Positions 42,801-51,565 of a stretch of 64,000 nucleotides of DNA are shown here, one piece after another; position 1 is the stretch's first letter; the number at the start of each line of letters is the position of its first letter. Made by a program: the position numbers and the translations under genes. The notes beneath the pieces are model-generated. The model was not told the origin of the DNA and did not search any database. It was given only the letters and a program-made list of their open reading frames with translations. Where the stretch lies: positions 1,116,001 to 1,180,000 of the forward strand of contig OZ242308.1 in the NCBI GenBank assembly GCA_965208015.1. The letters are read 5' to 3'. Source of the DNA: Bin87 sp965208015. Lineage in GTDB: Bacteria; Chloroflexota; Dehalococcoidia; Lucifugimonadales; UBA3495.

Positions 42801-44090
42801 CTAATCGTCCGCTGTGACCTCGGCCGGTTGCGCCGAGTACGTTTGTGCCTCGTAGGGTGCATTAGTGGCCGGATCGACCTCGAAGGGGCCGGGCAGATCC
42901 AGCTCCTTGGCCATTTCACGCACTGCGGGCAAAACCTCCTGACCCATCAGGCGCAGGCTGCGCATGGCGTCGTCGTGGGTCATCGCGCCGTCGCCGTCCC
43001 AGAAGAAGATGCTGCCGGGGCGGATGGTTTCCAGCACGTGGCGGATCTTGGGGATGACGCTGTCCGGCGTGCCGGAGATGATGGTGTAGTCGTTGACCTG
43101 CTGCTCGTAGGGGCGGGAGAGGACGCCGCCGGGCCCGGCGCTGCCACCCCGGGCAGCGGTGGCGACCTCGGTGGTGGGCAGCACGCGCCGCCGGGAGGTC
43201 AGGCCGGGGAGATGCAGCAGGGCCTGGTTGGTGGTTCCCTCGTTGCCGGCCAGGAATGGGTTACTGGGCCCCTGCACGTACTTGCGGCCGGTCTGCTCCG
43301 CCAGTTCCTCGGTCTCGTCGACGTGGACCTTCCACAGGTAGCCGATGTTCTGCGGGCCGGACTCGTAGCCCAGCTCGGCCGCGGTGTCGTGATAGATCTG
43401 GAACGCCTGCTTGGTGGGTTCCATCTCCGTGGCCAGCATGATGTAGGGGATGCGCTGTTCGGCGGCCCACACCAGGGAGTCGCGGCTGACGACGCCCGGC
43501 AACCAGATGGGCGGGTGCGGCTTCTGGTAGGGGCGTACCCACGGGTTGACGTGGCGGAAGTGGAAGTGCTTGCCCTCCCAGCGGAAGGGACCCGGGGTAG
43601 TCCACGCCTTGACGATGAGCTCGTGGGCTTCCTTGAACCGCTCCCAGTTGTAGTGCGGCTCGATGTTATGGGCCACGCTCTCCCGACCGGTGCCGCGAAC
43701 CCATCCGGATACCAGCCGTCCGTGCGAGATCATGTCGATCATGGCCAACTGTTCGACCAGCCACAGCGGATCGTCCCAGAGGGGCAGGATGTTGCCCAGC
43801 AGGACTATTTTGGCGCGGTTGGTGATGCGTGCCAGGATGGACGCCTCCACGTTCATCGCGCCGCCCATGCAGAAAGGCGTGCTGTGGTGCTCGTTGAGCA
43901 TCAGTCCGTCGAAGCCCATCTCCTCGGCGTAGAGCTTCTCATCCAGGTAGCGGTTGTAGAGACTGGCGCCCAGCTCGGCATCGTAGATGTCGTTGCTGAC
44001 GTTAAGGTCCATGATGGACTTGCCGGTTGCGCCAAAGTACCCGGATTTGGGGTCCTGGTACGGCCTTTCCGTAAAGTATCCGATAAACAT
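42801..44090 (-). CDS. LLM-class (luciferase-like) flavin-dependent oxidoreductase
   Basis: The 429-residue protein is a bacterial luciferase-like TIM barrel: LNEHHSTPFCMGGAMN, ITNRAKIVLLGNILPLWDDPLWLVEQLAMIDMISHGRLVSGWVRGTGRE (the family signature around SHGR), and later PHPPIWLPGVVSRDSLVWAA and ISGTPDSVI. It uses FMN or F420 to oxidise a substrate. The ATG follows AAGGAGAAG. SAR202-type Chloroflexi carry many paralogues of this family, which supports the taxonomic guess. Confidence 0.9.
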   Translation of the reverse strand: MFIGYFTERPYQDPKSGYFGATGKSIMDLNVSNDIYDAELGASLYNRYLDEKLYAEEMGFDGLMLNEHHSTPFCMGGAMNVEASILARITNRAKIVLLGNILPLWDDPLWLVEQLAMIDMISHGRLVSGWVRGTGRESVAHNIEPHYNWERFKEAHELIVKAWTTPGPFRWEGKHFHFRHVNPWVRPYQKPHPPIWLPGVVSRDSLVWAAEQRIPYIMLATEMEPTKQAFQIYHDTAAELGYESGPQNIGYLWKVHVDETEELAEQTGRKYVQGPSNPFLAGNEGTTNQALLHLPGLTSRRRVLPTTEVATAARGGSAGPGGVLSRPYEQQVNDYTIISGTPDSVIPKIRHVLETIRPGSIFFWDGDGAMTHDDAMRSLRLMGQEVLPAVREMAKELDLPGPFEVDPATNAPYEAQTYSAQPAEVTADD

Positions 44091-44146
44091 GTCGCTTCTC
44101 CTTGCACTTCCGGGTACGGCGGGATTTTACCATAGGGAGGGTGCGT

Positions 44147-44533
44147 TTATTGGGTTGCCAGAATTTCGGCGTCGCTGATGTACTGGGCGGTTTCTCTGAT
44201 ACGCCGTTCGGTCTGCGGATTGCAGCGTTTGTCGTAGAAGCAGGCGCCGTGGAGTTGCCCCAGGCGGCTGAAATAGCGGCCCAGGAGACTTTCCGCGGCT
44301 GGCTCCCGGTCGACGAATGCGTCCAGCTCGTCAGTGGGGCGTGCGGTGGTCACCGGCTCTTCGCCGGTGCGGATCAGGATTAGGGCGTCGGTGGCCCGCT
44401 TGGTGGCGCACCAGGCTTTCTCCGCCGCGTCGCGGACATCGCCTCGGTCAAGGCAGTCGATGGCCTGAGATTGCATATCTCGGGCGTCAGCAAAAAGCTC
44501 GTCCACCCGGTCTTGAATTGAGGTGGTGGTCAC
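44147..44533 (-). CDS. HEPN/PaREP1-like helical protein
   Basis: The 128-residue protein starts at a GTG (TTTSIQDRVDEL). It is all helical: FADARDMQSQAIDCLDRGDVRDAAEKAWCATKRATDALIL, then a second helical pair with GRYFSRLGQLHGACFYDKRC. The pattern of paired helices with an AAEKAWxATxxAxxAL core matches HEPN/PaREP1-type domains. No nucleotidyltransferase partner is beside it, so a toxin role is not supported by context. It sits 26 bases after the alpha/beta hydrolase start-side gene. Confidence 0.65.
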   Translation of the reverse strand: MTTTSIQDRVDELFADARDMQSQAIDCLDRGDVRDAAEKAWCATKRATDALILIRTGEEPVTTARPTDELDAFVDREPAAESLLGRYFSRLGQLHGACFYDKRCNPQTERRIRETAQYISDAEILATQ

Positions 44534-44559
44534 GTGTTTCGTCCTCCCCAGAGTTATGA

Positions 44560-45354
44560 CTAAAGGAATTGCTTGACCAGGCTCAGGAACTCGTCGGTCT
44601 TCTCCAGTTCGGGGCGATGGCCGCAACCGTCCAGGATGTCGAGCCGGGATCCGGGGATGGAATCGTGGTACACCTGACCGGCGGACACCGGAACGATGTT
44701 GTCCTCGCGGCCCCAGATGATCTGCGTGGGCACGCGCTTGAGCCGGCGGACCAGGTTGGGCATGGCCAGGTTGTGCATGTAGGGACGCCAGCTGAGGCGA
44801 CACGCCTCCTCCCTGGCCACGGCCCAGGCTTCGTTCAGCTCCGCCGATGGTTCCTCCGGGCATACCTCGCTGAATTCGGGCACGGCTTCTGGGTCAAGGA
44901 AGCCGGCGACGATGTAGTCTCGCGGCACCACCAGGAACATGTCGAATATTTCTCCGGAAGGCGGGCGAATTCCGGCCGGCGCCACCAGCACCAGCTTGCG
45001 CACCAGGTCGGGAGACATCGACGCCATTTCCGCAGCCAGCCAGCCCCCCAGCGAAAAGCCCAGCAAGTTCACGGGGCCAAGGTTCAGGTCATCCAGGGCT
45101 TCCAGATACCAGCCGGCCATGTCCCGCATGTTCATGATCCATTCCTGGCCTTCCGTAGCCCCGAAACCCGGGTGGGAGGGGATGTGGACCGCATAGTCCT
45201 GGGCCAGTTCATCTTGGTATCGCACCTGCCCGTGGTGGCCCATTTCGTCGTGCAGGATCACCAGGGGGTCACCCGCGCCGCTCCGGACCAACTGAAGTTT
45301 GGCGCCCGCTACCTCAGCGAACTCTTCGGTCCATGCCTGCGTGCCTGTCGCCAT
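44560..45354 (-). CDS. Alpha/beta hydrolase
   Basis: The 264-residue enzyme shows the nucleophile elbow LLGFSLGGWLAAEM (serine), DPLVILHDEMGHHGQVR (oxyanion side), IIWGREDNIVP with the catalytic aspartate, and ILDGCGHRPELE with the histidine. The ATG at 45354 follows AGGAGG. It belongs to the C-C hydrolase/haloperoxidase-like part of the family; substrate unknown. It is divergent from the second MmgE/PrpD gene. Confidence 0.87.
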   Translation of the reverse strand: MATGTQAWTEEFAEVAGAKLQLVRSGAGDPLVILHDEMGHHGQVRYQDELAQDYAVHIPSHPGFGATEGQEWIMNMRDMAGWYLEALDDLNLGPVNLLGFSLGGWLAAEMASMSPDLVRKLVLVAPAGIRPPSGEIFDMFLVVPRDYIVAGFLDPEAVPEFSEVCPEEPSAELNEAWAVAREEACRLSWRPYMHNLAMPNLVRRLKRVPTQIIWGREDNIVPVSAGQVYHDSIPGSRLDILDGCGHRPELEKTDEFLSLVKQFL

Positions 45355-45532
45355 TTGCCATGCCCTCCTTGCATTTTCCCGTTGGGATCCTTCGCGGCCC
45401 ATGATAGCACGGAGGCGGGCCGCTGACGGGGCGCCTCCGGCCACTTGACACTGTTTCAAAAAGGCATACATTCGCGTTACGATCACGTCCACGATAACAA
45501 CATGGCAAGCCCAGACCGCCAGGAGTTAACCC

Positions 45533-46900
45533 ATGAACATCACCAAGCGGATCGCCGAATACGTCACTGCCACCGATATTGAGGACTTCCCGCCGGATGC
45601 CATTGAAGCGGCCAAGGGAGCGATCATGGACTGTCTGGCGTGTATGCTGGCCGGCTCCCGGGAATCTCTGTCGGACATTCTTTGCCGCTACGTTGCGGCC
45701 GAAAGCGCCTCCCCTGCCGCCAGCGTCGTGGGGCGGGGATTCCGGACCTCGGCAGCCAACGCTGCCCTCGTCAACGGCGCCATGGGCCATGCCCTGGACT
45801 ACGACGACATCACCCAGATTACCAAGACCCACCCCACCACCGTGCTGCTGCCCGCATCCCTGGCGGTGGCCGAGGAGTTTGGCGCGTCCGGCAAGGATAT
45901 GCTGCTCGGCTATATGTCCGGCTTCGAGGTCGCCTGCGCTGTGGGCGAGTCCCTAAGCGAAGCCTATTACGATGACCTGGGATGGCATCCCACCGGCCCG
46001 CTGGGCGCGGTGGGAGCGGCGGCCGCAGCCAGCAGGATCATGGCCCTGGACCCGGAACGGACGGCCATGGCCGTATCGCTGGCGGCTTCCCAGGCGTCGG
46101 GCCTGCGACAAAACTTCGGAACCATGACCAAGCCGTTCCACGCCGGGGACGCCGCTCGCGCTGGGGTTGTCGCGGCCAAGTTGGTGCAGCAAGGTTTCAC
46201 CGCCAGCGAAGACGCCTTGGAAGGTCGGTTCGGATTCATCCGGGCCTTCTCGGGCGGCCAGGGTTTCGACAGCGAGCAGGTGGCGCAGAACCTGGGCAAC
46301 AAATGCTACCTGGTCGAGTCGGGCGTCGAAATCAAGAAGTATCCATGCTGCGGCAGCGCCCACCTGGCGCTGGATGCCACCTTTGACCTGCTGTCCCAGG
46401 GCAGCATAGACCCGGCGGCGGTGGACCGGATCGACGTGATGGTGGACTTCGATCCGCCGCGCTCATTGATCCACTCCCGCCCGGTGTCGTCTTTGGAAGG
46501 CAAGTTCAGTATGCAGTATTGCCTGGCGGCCGCCCTGCTGGACCAACGGGTCGGGTTGCAGTCCTTCACTGACGACCAGGTGATGCGTCCCGAAGCCCAG
46601 GCGATGATCCCGCGCATCGACATGCGGCGCATCCCGGGCAACGAGGGCCAGCCCAGCTGGACCGAAGGTTACCACCAGGTTGAAGTCCAACTGAAGGACG
46701 GCAGCACGCTTCGACAGCAGGCGCACCGCGCCAACAGCGGAGCCCTGCGCGGCGTGACGATGGAGGATATCCGCGAGAAATTCCGGGACTGCGCCTCGCC
46801 GGCGCTGTCCGAAGCGACGACGGCGGAAGTACTTTCCCGCCTGGACTTGCTGGAGGAAGGAGAACCGGTCAGCGGCCTGGCAGACCTGCTTCGATCCTGA
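45533..46900 (+). CDS. MmgE/PrpD family protein, copy 2
   Basis: The 455-residue protein keeps the family order: AAKGAIMDCLACMLAGSRESL, VNGAMGHALDYDDITQITKTHPTTVLLPASLAVAEE, HPTGPLGAVGAAAAASRIM, KPFHAGDAARAGVVAAKL and KKYPCCGSAHLALDA. It is only distantly similar to copy 1 and has the more classical GHALDYDD motif. Good ribosome site AGGAG before the ATG. Followed by a large palindrome. Confidence 0.9.
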   Translation: MNITKRIAEYVTATDIEDFPPDAIEAAKGAIMDCLACMLAGSRESLSDILCRYVAAESASPAASVVGRGFRTSAANAALVNGAMGHALDYDDITQITKTHPTTVLLPASLAVAEEFGASGKDMLLGYMSGFEVACAVGESLSEAYYDDLGWHPTGPLGAVGAAAAASRIMALDPERTAMAVSLAASQASGLRQNFGTMTKPFHAGDAARAGVVAAKLVQQGFTASEDALEGRFGFIRAFSGGQGFDSEQVAQNLGNKCYLVESGVEIKKYPCCGSAHLALDATFDLLSQGSIDPAAVDRIDVMVDFDPPRSLIHSRPVSSLEGKFSMQYCLAAALLDQRVGLQSFTDDQVMRPEAQAMIPRIDMRRIPGNEGQPSWTEGYHQVEVQLKDGSTLRQQAHRANSGALRGVTMEDIREKFRDCASPALSEATTAEVLSRLDLLEEGEPVSGLADLLRS

Positions 46901-46939
46901 ACTGCCCTTGACACGCAACCCGGATACATTCGCAAATCT

Positions 46940-47047
46940 TCAGAATCAGGATTTCCAGGATTTTGGGATTATCAGGATTGAAACCGTTCTTTGATAAAGC
47001 TCCCTCAATCCTGTCAAATCATAAAATCCCGCAAATCCTGATTCTGA
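46940..47047. repeat. Long imperfect inverted repeat (42/43-base arms)
   Basis: Arms 46940-46981 and 47005-47047 are near-perfect reverse complements. They begin TCAGAATCAGGATT and end AATCCTGATTCTGA, with internal GGATTTT repeats, around a 23-base loop. AT-rich AATCAGGATT repeats of this kind recur as dispersed elements in many genomes. It lies between the MmgE/PrpD gene and the convergent BBE flavoprotein gene and could also serve as a bidirectional terminator. Confidence 0.75.
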
Positions 47048-47082
47048 CGTTTCCCCGCCGCAAACTGGATACGGGTAAGGTC

Positions 47083-48483
47083 CTAGACGCGGGGCCGGAT
47101 GTTGTGGTTGTGGCTGAACATGTTCGTCGGGTCGTACCGTTGCTTGAGGCTGGCCAGTCTCTCGAAGTTGTCGCCGAAAGCCGCCTGTATCTCGGCGGCG
47201 CCTTCCTCCGCCTCGGCGCCGACCTGGTTGATGTACGGCCCCGACGAAAAGGGCGATAGCGCCGACGCGAAATCCCGGACCCACCGGATGTGGATTTCCG
47301 ACTCGCCCAGGTCCAGGAAGACCGCGTTGGTCGCCCATTCGCACAGTGCGCCCCGGTGTCCGAAAGCGGTGTCACTGGCTGGCACGCGCCGTGTCGCGTT
47401 GCCCATGTATTGGAACAGGACGCTGGAGAGCGGAGAGGTCACCCGGTCAAAAAAGTCAAGGTTGATGTCCACCGTTTCGGCGCTCACGTGACTCATGAAA
47501 TGGGACTTGAGGTAGTTCTGGCGACCTTGGGGAGCCAATGCCAAGGCCTGGGCTTCGGAGTACGTCATGGGCCGGACATCGTCCGACAACGGCGGCCCAA
47601 ACTCCCGCAGCGGCCGGATAACCCGCTCCCCCTCTTCGACCGAGCCGTAGTAGCAGAGGAGGATTCTGCATACTTTCTCCCCGCTCTCCGGCAGGGTTGC
47701 CAGGAAGGTGATGAGGTTCATCTCGTCGGGCATGTCGGCGGTGAAGTCGTTGACCAGGGCGAAGAATTCCCGCGCCCGGTCATACGGGTATACCAGGTAA
47801 CCCGCCAACACCATGGGCCCGACCGGATGCAATCGGTACTCGAGGGAGGTGACGACGCCGAAGTTGCCGCCGCCGCCACGAAGGCCCCACAACAGGTCCT
47901 GGTTCTTGTCGGCGCTGGCGGTGAGCATGTTGCCATCCGCGGTGACCACATCGGCCGAGATGAGGTTGTCGCAACTGAGACCGTAGCTGCCGGACAACCA
48001 ACCGATGCCTCCGCCCAGCGTGAGGCCGGCGATGCCGGTGTCGGGGTCGGTGCCACCCGGCGCGGCGAGACCGAAAGCCTGGGTTTCGTGGTCGAAGGCT
48101 CCCCATTTTGTCCCGCCCTGGGCGCGGACCGTTTTGGCCGCCGGGTCGACGCGGACGCCGGTCATGCGAGAGAGGTCGATCATCAGCCCGTCTTCGCAAA
48201 TGCTGTTGCCGGGGAAGTTGTGCCCGCCGCCGCGCACCGAAATCAGCAGTTCGTTCTCCCTGGCGAAATTAACCGACTTGATCACGTCGGCCGTTCCAGT
48301 GCACCGGGCGACCAGAGCGGGCCGCTTGTCGACCATAGCGTTCCAGACTCTTCTGGCGCTGTCGTATCCTTCGTCTCCCGGCGCTAACGACCCTCCGTGC
48401 AGGCTGGCCCGAAAATCTTCGACGGCTGCCTCACTGATGCGGGTATAGTCGCCGGAAAGGGTCGCAAATTTCACGTCAGTCAT
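47083..48483 (-). CDS. FAD-binding (BBE-type) oxidoreductase
   Basis: The 466-residue protein has the PCMH/VAO fold. RGGGHNFPGNSICEDG contains the histidine that binds FAD covalently in 6-hydroxynicotine oxidase and berberine bridge enzymes. It also has GTDPDTGIAGLTLGGGIGWL, and the C-terminal BBE segment YDPTNMFSHNHNIRP. The start MTDVKFATL is chosen; an upstream extension has no ribosome site. It oxidises alcohols or amines with oxygen; substrate unknown. Confidence 0.9.
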   Translation of the reverse strand: MTDVKFATLSGDYTRISEAAVEDFRASLHGGSLAPGDEGYDSARRVWNAMVDKRPALVARCTGTADVIKSVNFARENELLISVRGGGHNFPGNSICEDGLMIDLSRMTGVRVDPAAKTVRAQGGTKWGAFDHETQAFGLAAPGGTDPDTGIAGLTLGGGIGWLSGSYGLSCDNLISADVVTADGNMLTASADKNQDLLWGLRGGGGNFGVVTSLEYRLHPVGPMVLAGYLVYPYDRAREFFALVNDFTADMPDEMNLITFLATLPESGEKVCRILLCYYGSVEEGERVIRPLREFGPPLSDDVRPMTYSEAQALALAPQGRQNYLKSHFMSHVSAETVDINLDFFDRVTSPLSSVLFQYMGNATRRVPASDTAFGHRGALCEWATNAVFLDLGESEIHIRWVRDFASALSPFSSGPYINQVGAEAEEGAAEIQAAFGDNFERLASLKQRYDPTNMFSHNHNIRPRV

Positions 48484-49120
48484 AGGCTTGGCCCCCTGCC
48501 TGTTATTCGCCGCCCGACATTTTCCGAAGAAGCGACTGTTTTTCATTCCAAGGTTCTGCGTTGGGCTTTTGTATCGGCAGGCGTTCCCCACCGACAAAAC
48601 GCAAGCACAATGACGGCGAAGAAAAAAGTACCGCTAAGGGTACAGTATTGCGAACTTTCCGGTGGGAGGTCTCCCTCTGAGCTAACGAGGGACGCTGAGC
48701 TGGCTGCGCCGCGAAGTTATCCCACGTCTCTGGGTGTGTCCGGGGCCGAAGAGCCGCCCCCTGGTGCGCCGCCGCCACCGCCAATTCACACCCACATTAT
48801 CCACCCACACCGCGGTAATGACAAGACCTGCCCAAGGACTTGCGACTGCATTCCCGGCCTTATGTCCTGTGGTGGCCTCGGGCGGATTAGGTCGGAGATG
48901 GCCTGGCGGCCTTGAGGTGGTGTAGTCGCTACCGGGTCAAGTTAGCGAACTGCGTTCATCTCCTGCTGCTCGGTTGCCTGCGCCTTTCTGTCGCCAGCGA
49001 CTGATTGTTACCGACCATCACTTTGTTGGGGGATTGTAGGGAATGGGCTATCTCGTGCTCCCGGCGGAAAGTGAGGCCCGAAGGATGACATCTGTGTTCT
49101 TTGGACGGAGGGTAAAGCCG
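48484..49120. other. Intergenic region, no gene seen
   Basis: About 640 bases between the BBE flavoprotein start and the DUF6527 stop. Open frames here lack coding character. The sequence is less ordered than neighbours and holds no clear hairpin. A promoter for the BBE gene should be at the left end. Confidence 0.5.
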
Positions 49121-49510
49121 TCACCACTCGGGCGAAGTTTGCTCCCGTTTTCCCAACCAGCGAAACAGGTCCCGGATGCGCGCCGGCTTCCTGGCCCTTC
49201 CTTCTACGGGGCTGGCAGATGGCGGCGGTGCCCAGAGCACTTTGTTGTTCTTGATCCAGTAGTGAGACCTGCATTCGGGAGCGCGGTTGAGGATTGAGGG
49301 CTGCAGCGAGACGGTCTGACCGTCAAATGTAAGGCTATATCGTGTGGGGAACAGGGAGGTGTTCACCCGATTGGCGCACCCGCATGGACATAAATGAACA
49401 ACTACCCTGCAAGGCATGGACACGTACAGCACCCCAGCTTCCAGTTCGCTGGGAATGCGGTCAACGAACTCGTGCTCGAATTCGCTAGTACGCTGCATGT
49501 TCTTCTTCAT
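49121..49510 (-). CDS. DUF6527 protein of the ubiquitin-like operon (zinc-binding candidate)
   Basis: The 129-residue protein has a cysteine cluster VVHLCPCGCANRV, then YSLTFDGQTVSLQPSI and ECRSHYWIKNNKVLWA. Together these form the DUF6527 pattern and probably hold a zinc ion. The C-terminus is basic and proline-rich. It starts inside the end of the E1 gene (26-base overlap). DUF6527 genes are found with ThiF E1 and multi-ubiquitin genes in bacterial ubiquitin-like clusters. Its biochemical role is not established here; a protein-conjugation partner (E2-like or target adapter) is possible. Confidence 0.75.
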   Translation of the reverse strand: MKKNMQRTSEFEHEFVDRIPSELEAGVLYVSMPCRVVVHLCPCGCANRVNTSLFPTRYSLTFDGQTVSLQPSILNRAPECRSHYWIKNNKVLWAPPPSASPVEGRARKPARIRDLFRWLGKREQTSPEW

Positions 49511-50672
49511 CAGGTCGGTTGGTCAGGATGTTGAAGTTAGGGACGTAGACAGACGAGTAGGTTGATCTGGAATTGGAATAGAAGCCCAGGAGCCTCTTCC
49601 AATGCACTACTGCGAGGGCTGCGTTCAAGGCGTTCATGTCTGCTACCTGGATATTCCAGCCATAAACATCATCGCGCCGAAGATCTGCCACCGGTAAACC
49701 CTCCCGAGCTTGGACTCGGTTGGGGTCTGCGGCGACGGTCACTCTCGCCTGACCACCGATAGACTCCCCTTCAATGCGCAGGCTCATTCCAACATCGATG
49801 AAGGGAACGCCAAATTCATCCAGCTTCTCCGCTATGAGTCCGCGAGTGGGGCCGTCGTCGACAGCCACAAATACGAAGCTCATGTGCCTGAGTTCATCAA
49901 TCGTAGATTCGTCCACATTGCCGTGAGGGTAAATGCCGTCTCTCATGGCCGCATACAAGTTGGCGAAGTATTCAGCTTTCCGAGGTCGGCCCCGAAGCGT
50001 CTCAATCGAGGGTGCTCCCGGACTGCGGAAGGCATTGTGCTGACCGAACTCGTCACCGTCGAACAGATGAATGGCAGTGACCGGGGTCTTGGCGATCAAG
50101 TCCAGAATGTAAGATCCGGTCCCTCCTAACCCAACTACAGCCACTGGCCCGGTCCGCAGCTTCTCGGCAAACTTGCCAATGCCAGCGCGACTGGTGGCCG
50201 TGTCGAGATACCTGAAGACGGAGTCTTCCCCCATCCGCTCCGTCACTGCGAAAGTCCTCGGCGTCGCACTGGAGTCTGCCAATTCGGCGGGACCCGCGAT
50301 AAGGGCTACGTAGTTGGTCATTTTGTGGTGATAGTCCCTATATCCACTCCTGGGTTTAACTGAGAACTGATAGCTGACGTTCAGCCCGTTGCCCAACTCT
50401 TGCTGTGCAAGGGAAGCGTTGAGCGCGACGGGTGTTCCATCCCCGTTGTACGGCTGCTCGCCAACAAAGAGGACGGTATGGTCGGTGGGTGTCGTGGTAA
50501 CATCACCAGCCAGTTCCAGCCGCGACACAACAGAACCCCTCTTGATCTCACAGCCTGCCGTCAGGTATGGGACACTTCGCAGGATGAGATAGCCAGCCTG
50601 GACTTCGATCTCGTAGCCCTGGCTGGCTAATCTCTGAAGGTCGTCGCTACGAGAGATCAACGGCGTCGACAT
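49485..50672 (-). CDS. ThiF/E1-like adenylyltransferase with N-terminal DUF6791 domain
   Basis: The 395-residue protein has an N-terminal DUF6791-like part (about 1-150: GYLILRSVPYLT, TPTDHTVLFVGEQPYNGDG). The E1 adenylation domain follows: VAVVGLGGTGSYILDLI (nucleotide loop), LFDGDEFGQHNAFRSPGA (aspartate and arginine) and FVFVAVDDGPTRG. E1 enzymes adenylate the C-terminus of a ubiquitin-like protein. The only cysteine is residue 41 in the N-terminal part; the usual catalytic cysteine region is absent, so it may stop at adenylation or pass the Ubl on through another residue. It overlaps both neighbours by 26 bases. Confidence 0.85.
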   Translation of the reverse strand: MSTPLISRSDDLQRLASQGYEIEVQAGYLILRSVPYLTAGCEIKRGSVVSRLELAGDVTTTPTDHTVLFVGEQPYNGDGTPVALNASLAQQELGNGLNVSYQFSVKPRSGYRDYHHKMTNYVALIAGPAELADSSATPRTFAVTERMGEDSVFRYLDTATSRAGIGKFAEKLRTGPVAVVGLGGTGSYILDLIAKTPVTAIHLFDGDEFGQHNAFRSPGAPSIETLRGRPRKAEYFANLYAAMRDGIYPHGNVDESTIDELRHMSFVFVAVDDGPTRGLIAEKLDEFGVPFIDVGMSLRIEGESIGGQARVTVAADPNRVQAREGLPVADLRRDDVYGWNIQVADMNALNAALAVVHWKRLLGFYSNSRSTYSSVYVPNFNILTNRPDEEEHAAY

Positions 50673-50922
50673 TGAATCCCGTCCCGTTTTGGACTTTCAC
50701 GCTTTCGCCCTCTCGGAGCTCTCCGTCACGTGGCCTACCCGCGCTGTTGTAGTACGTCACGGTGTAACGGACTTGCGGGCCCTGCGGAAGCGTGTCCCGC
50801 ACCCTGTCCACAATTTGGGTGTAGGTGAGTTCTTCGTCGGCGGATAGTGCCTCTTCAGGGAAGAATTGGTCTTCCCCATTGATCTGCACCGTAACGCCTT
50901 TGACCTGTACGCTCTCAACCAT
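50647..50922 (-). CDS. Ubiquitin-like (multi-ubiquitin family) protein, single domain
   Basis: The 91-residue protein starts MVESVQVKGVTVQINGED behind GGAGGTTTGGAT. It has the beta-grasp order: first strand, EELTYTQIVDRVRDTLPQG helix, VRYTVTYYNSAGRP strand, LREGESVKVQNGTGFNVDAVDLS at the C-terminus. It resembles one unit of the multi-ubiquitin domain (PF14452). It has one unit only, and the C-terminus has no glycine pair, ending DLS. It is the first gene of the operon and is followed by E1 and DUF6527. Confidence 0.78.
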   Translation of the reverse strand: MVESVQVKGVTVQINGEDQFFPEEALSADEELTYTQIVDRVRDTLPQGPQVRYTVTYYNSAGRPRDGELREGESVKVQNGTGFNVDAVDLS

Positions 50923-51084
50923 ATCCAAACCTCCATAATGGTAGATGCCAGTGGTCATTCCACAGTGGCACGAGGATTGGCTGAAGCTGGTTGCGGGGAG
51001 CACTTGCAGGGGGACGATAGAGGAAGTATAATCCGCCCGTGTCGATGCTCCTGCGCCCCGTCCAAACTTCAGCGCGGGAGATTG

Positions 51085-51124
51085 AAAACGGCCTCCGGGT
51101 GACGACCGGAGGCCGTTTTTTCTC
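51085..51124. terminator. Strong bidirectional rho-independent terminator
   Basis: AAAACGGCCTCCGG and CCGGAGGCCGTTTT form a perfect 14-bp stem with a 7-base loop, A-run before and T-run after. It lies upstream of the Ubl operon on one side and downstream of the DUF1848 gene on the other. The remaining stretch 51125-51565 shows no gene. Confidence 0.85.
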
Positions 51125-51565
51125 TATTTTCAGTATGCCAGAAGCACAGCCCGATGTCAACGACCATCTTGCCGCTGGGAACGGCTCACGGGTGGGGTTT
51201 CCGTTGTGCCGCAGAAGAAACGGTTCCAAGGGATTTCTTGTTGGAATGGTCTATGACGCAGTCCTGCCCAGCCTCCTGGCGGCAGACCCTAGTGCGGGCA
51301 GTGACGCGGGCATTCGCCGGGCCAGGGGGCATGTCGTGCCCGTCTGCAGGGAGGAGGTTGCCCCTGGCGGCTCGCTGTCCGAGCGTTAGCGCAGACGACT
51401 TGGTTCAGGCAGCGGTGATGCGAAGGCTGGGAACCAACGCAGAATTTGAGAGGACACAGGCTGTGAGCGCCTGAGAGGGGGGCGACAGGTTGAACCTTGC
51501 CTGGATCAAGGTGTAGCGTCCTGTCGTCCCGACTCCATGGGGAAGATTCTGGCGTTGTCGCTCCT

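Noticed and set aside
44147..44533. HEPN toxin of a toxin-antitoxin pair
   Set aside because: No nucleotidyltransferase or other antitoxin gene is adjacent, and the RNase motif R-x4-6-H is not evident at the proper place.
48503..48915. Small frames on both strands in the 48.5-49.1 kb gap
   Set aside because: Composition is random-like, starts lack ribosome sites and no motif is visible.
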